Origin: Asaia sp003994335
Lineage (GTDB): Bacteria > Pseudomonadota > Alphaproteobacteria > Acetobacterales > Acetobacteraceae
Length of the DNA: 64,000 bases
Reading direction: 5' to 3'
Assembly: GCF_037151175.1 (NCBI RefSeq)
Contig: NZ_JBBCOR010000008.1
Location: forward strand, 136,347-200,346
In this document: one piece after another, positions 62,112 through 64,000 of the stretch
Position numbering within the stretch: position 1 is the stretch's first letter
Layout: the number at the start of each line of letters is the position of its first letter
Notes under the pieces: generated by a model
Seen by the model: only the letters and a program-made list of their open reading frames with translations
Database searches by the model: none
What the model was told of the DNA's origin: nothing
Program-made: the position numbers and the translations under genes

Positions 62112-62488
62112 CCGAGGCGCTGGCCTGGGAACTCGAATACGGCCAGTTCATCGGGCCTGACGAGCTTCCGGCGCACCGCGAATTCGTGCTGGCCAGCCGA
62201 CCGGTTCTGCCTTCCTGGCTCGATCGGCCATGGCGAGGCTGGCACGATCTGCATCACGATCGCAGCTGGTCTTTCGATCTGGTCGGGGCCGCCATGGGCA
62301 AGATCCGGGGTGTGTCCAGACCGGGCGGCATCGCTTGGCAGGCGCTCGATCGCTGGTGCGAGGTCAACGCCGTCTCCGAAGACGATCGCCCATGGATCGA
62401 GGCCCAGATCCGCGCCATGGACACCGTTTTTCTCGCGCATCGAAACCGCAGGATCAGTGAAGACATCGCGCGATTCCTCAAGGGATGA
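62108..62488 (+). CDS. Frameshift extension (gpT-like part of a gpG-gpT fusion)
   Basis: In the -1 frame an open stretch of 126 codons follows the slippery site, starting LTEALAWELEYGQFIGPDEL and ending at 62488. The shifted ribosomes would make a 271-residue fusion with the gpG-like part. WLDRPWRGWHDLHHDRSWS is a notable tryptophan-rich segment. A GTG at 62186 opens part of this frame but has no ribosome site, so production by frameshift is the better explanation. Position and phase fit lambda gpGT. Confidence 0.85.
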   Translation, partial: LTEALAWELEYGQFIGPDELPAHREFVLASRPVLPSWLDRPWRGWHDLHHDRSWSFDLVGAAMGKIRGVSRPGGIAWQALDRWCEVNAVSEDDRPWIEAQIRAMDTVFLAHRNRRISEDIARFLKG

Positions 62489-62491
62489 CCC

Positions 62492-63130
62492 ATGGCCAGA
62501 GCCGAAACCTTCAGCCGGTCGCTGCGGCTTTTTGTCGATCGTACGCTCTCGCCCGAGTCATTGCGTGCCGAAATGGCCCGCAGGGCGATCGCTGCGCGAG
62601 ATGAACTGATCGCTCGCGGTGAGGCGCCGCCCAGCTGGCGGCGCTATGTGGATGGCAAGGCGGATGCGCCCGAAACCAGTGTGCGTCTGGATGGGGCCAT
62701 TCTCTATCGCTTCAATCTCACCGGGGAGGCTGCGCAAGTAGGGCTCGACCTGTGCCGGTCGACATCGCCCACCCGGAGCGGAAAGTTCCGTGATTCATGG
62801 GTGGTCCTCTGCGATGACAAGCTCTGGCAGCAGCCGCTCAAGGATCTGCCAGCCAGTGCCACGATCCTGATCGTCAACCCGCTTCCCTACGCGCGCAAGA
62901 TCGAAACCGGCGCGCTCGAGCCGCGCATCCGGCGTAATCAGATCGAGCGTGTGCGTCAGGGCCTGATGCGTCGGTTCCCTACCCTTAATTTCGGCAAGCT
63001 CTTCGTCCGGCTGGGCGGCGGCATTGCCCCCCAGGCCCCCTATCTCCTGCGCGGCGCATCAGGTGAGCGCAGGACGCACGCGGGTACCTTCATGACCTAT
63101 CCGGCGCTGGAGATAACCGGCAGATCATAA
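62492..63130 (+). CDS. Phage structural or assembly protein, unknown
   Basis: A 212-residue protein, three bases after the chaperone extension. The N-terminus is a basic helix (LRAEMARRAIAARDELIARG), and the middle has ILYRFNLTGEAAQVGLDLCR and SGKFRDSWVVLCDD. No family was recognised with confidence; a minor tail or virion-associated role is inferred from position only. Confidence 0.6.
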   Translation: MARAETFSRSLRLFVDRTLSPESLRAEMARRAIAARDELIARGEAPPSWRRYVDGKADAPETSVRLDGAILYRFNLTGEAAQVGLDLCRSTSPTRSGKFRDSWVVLCDDKLWQQPLKDLPASATILIVNPLPYARKIETGALEPRIRRNQIERVRQGLMRRFPTLNFGKLFVRLGGGIAPQAPYLLRGASGERRTHAGTFMTYPALEITGRS

Positions 63131-63148
63131 CAACAGGTTGAGGAATGA

Positions 63149-63559
63149 TCAGCCTTTGATCTCATGACAGTTTACCATCGCGCTGGCATCCATCTCGCTT
63201 GAGAACATCGCATCATCGCCCTTGGTCCACCAGACATACTCGGCGGCAGCATATTTTGCCCCACTACCTGCGATGACGTTGGTGAACACCTGTGTTTTGC
63301 TGTCGATCGTGAGAACAGCCAGGCTGATGTCACCAGCATTGATATAGCTGACGTTAACGAGCTTTTCCGAGAGCATGCCGCGCAGCTTAGCGGAGCTGGC
63401 GCCCTTCTTTGCTTTGCAGCTGTAGGTAACAACTTGGCGCTGAATGTCTGTTGAGGCCGCAAGCGGTATAGCAAGAGACGAGGCTGTCTCAGCGCGCGCG
63501 GACGACAAGGTTGGCAGCGTGGCTAAAGCAATCGTCGCGCATGCCAGTCTTCCGAACAT
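63149..63559 (-). CDS. MliC-like periplasmic lysozyme inhibitor, prophage moron
   Basis: A 136-residue exported protein. The start at 63559 follows AAGGAATGAGG and gives a signal peptide ending near SSARA. The mature part has YSCKAKKGAS (first Cys), LVNVSYINAGDISLAVL, the signature SGAKYAAAEYVWWTKGDDAM and a closing NCHE (second Cys); the WWTKGDxA motif and Cys pair are typical of MliC, which blocks c-type lysozyme. It reads against the tail genes, between the structural gene and the tape measure gene. Confidence 0.8.
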   Translation of the reverse strand: MFGRLACATIALATLPTLSSARAETASSLAIPLAASTDIQRQVVTYSCKAKKGASSAKLRGMLSEKLVNVSYINAGDISLAVLTIDSKTQVFTNVIAGSGAKYAAAEYVWWTKGDDAMFSSEMDASAMVNCHEIKG

Positions 63560-63696
63560 GTCCTCATTCCTTCCCGATAGTCCGACGCCACTCGTCAAGG
63601 ACTCATTCGAGATTCCTGTCTCAGAACCGAGGCGGAATTTTGACGCGTGATCCAGCGCGAATCCGGACTCATCTTCTTCTTCGTTTGGAGTCCGCC

Positions 63697-64000
63697 ATGG
63701 CTACGACCATCTCTGAGCTTTACATTGCCTTTCAGAGCAATCTTGCAAAAGCGCAAGACGATGCGGCGTCCCTGATCAAACTGGGCGACGCGGCAGAGGC
63801 GGCAGACAGCAAGGTTACAAGGCTTGGTCGTAACGGTGCATCGGTAGCCAGGCAGTTCGACGAGACGACGCGCGCTGAGGCCAAGCTGGGCAGCGAGATC
63901 CGCCAGCGCACGGCCAATATCGAGGCGCTGCAGAAATCCCTCGCGGCCGGTGAAATCACGCAGGAGCAATATGCCGGATCTCTGGCGGGGATCGCCAGAT
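63697..64000 (+). CDS. Tail tape measure protein, N-terminal part (cut by the window end)
   Basis: An ORF that is open to the end of the window. It starts MATTISELYIAFQSNLAKAQ and continues as Ala/Gln/Lys-rich helix with coiled-coil character (SEIRQRTANIEALQKSLAAG, ITQEQYAGSLAGIAR), as in tape measure N-termini. GGAG lies nine bases before the ATG. It should be several hundred residues or more. Position after the chaperones supports the call. Confidence 0.8.
   Translation, partial: MATTISELYIAFQSNLAKAQDDAASLIKLGDAAEAADSKVTRLGRNGASVARQFDETTRAEAKLGSEIRQRTANIEALQKSLAAGEITQEQYAGSLAGIAR

Larger units (their letters stand above)
43706..64000. mobile_element. Siphovirus-type prophage with HK97-like head module, right end outside the window
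   Basis: An ordered temperate phage genome: integrase and excisionase operon (leftward), CI/Cro switch, early replication genes, HNH-TerS-TerL-portal-protease-capsid, connectors, tail tube, frameshifted chaperones and the start of a tape measure gene. The genes are intact. The left end is not proven: it may be near 43706, or at the tRNA-Thr 3' end (about 40770-40796), in which case the Hint gene is inside. No second copy of the tRNA 3' end was found in the window, as expected if attR lies to the right. Lysis genes are not in view. Confidence 0.93.

Noticed and set aside
62186..62488. Independent gene starting at GTG 62186
   Set aside because: No ribosome site, and the open frame extends upstream to a perfectly phased slippery site, so it is better read as a frameshift extension.

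Overview
The window is chromosomal DNA of a GC-rich alphaproteobacterium, most likely an acetic acid bacterium (Acetobacteraceae). The reasons are a 26-codon pqqA at the left edge (PQQ supplies the periplasmic dehydrogenases of these bacteria), a Hint-domain repeat protein of a type common in the family, and alphaproteobacterial housekeeping genes. Genus cannot be decided from the sequence alone. All function calls rest on reading the translated proteins; no database search was run.

Host part (about 1-40,800). pqqA reads leftward out of the window. A PF01594 (AI-2E/PerM-type) permease follows, then a complete heavy-metal-type RND efflux operon (adaptor, pump, outer-membrane lipoprotein), a secreted DUF885 peptidase and a MATE transporter. 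A compact dTDP-L-rhamnose operon (rfbB-rfbA-rfbC-rfbD plus a family 2 glycosyltransferase) points to rhamnose-containing surface polysaccharide. A housekeeping block follows: RluA-type pseudouridine synthase, ftsK, rsmD, RsuA/RluB-type pseudouridine synthase, a class I glutamine amidotransferase, tadA, an HtrA/Deg protease and a DUF188 protein. Next come small-molecule enzymes (2-keto-4-pentenoate hydratase-like, 2-hydroxyacid dehydrogenase), a pair of paralogous bilobal aspartyl-protease-like secreted proteins with degenerate active sites flanking a TraR/DksA zinc finger, tldD, an MFS transporter, periplasmic trehalase, an aminotransferase, glutamine synthetase and tRNA-Thr(UGU).

Junction (40,797-43,705). 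An AT-richer stretch carries an 806-residue protein of three near-identical 158-residue repeats and a C-terminal Hint (hedgehog/intein-type) domain. It lies between tRNA-Thr and the prophage integrase and may be prophage cargo.

Prophage (about 43,706 to the window end, continuing beyond it). This is a siphovirus-type element with an HK97-like head module. The leftward operon encodes integrase, an excisionase-like HTH protein and two small proteins. A CI-like repressor faces a Cro/YdaS-like gene, and three copies of a 13-bp palindrome (TTACCGSCGGTAA) sit at the two control points. The rightward early operon has CII-like, DnaB helicase and an O-like replication gene with an internal AT-rich palindromic patch that could be the origin. 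Late genes run HNH, TerS, TerL, portal, prohead protease, capsid, connectors, tail tube, tail chaperones with a canonical -1 frameshift site (GGGAAAC), and the start of the tape measure gene. Two genes read against the late operon and look like morons: a second PF01594 permease between HNH and TerS, and an MliC-like lysozyme inhibitor just before the tape measure gene.
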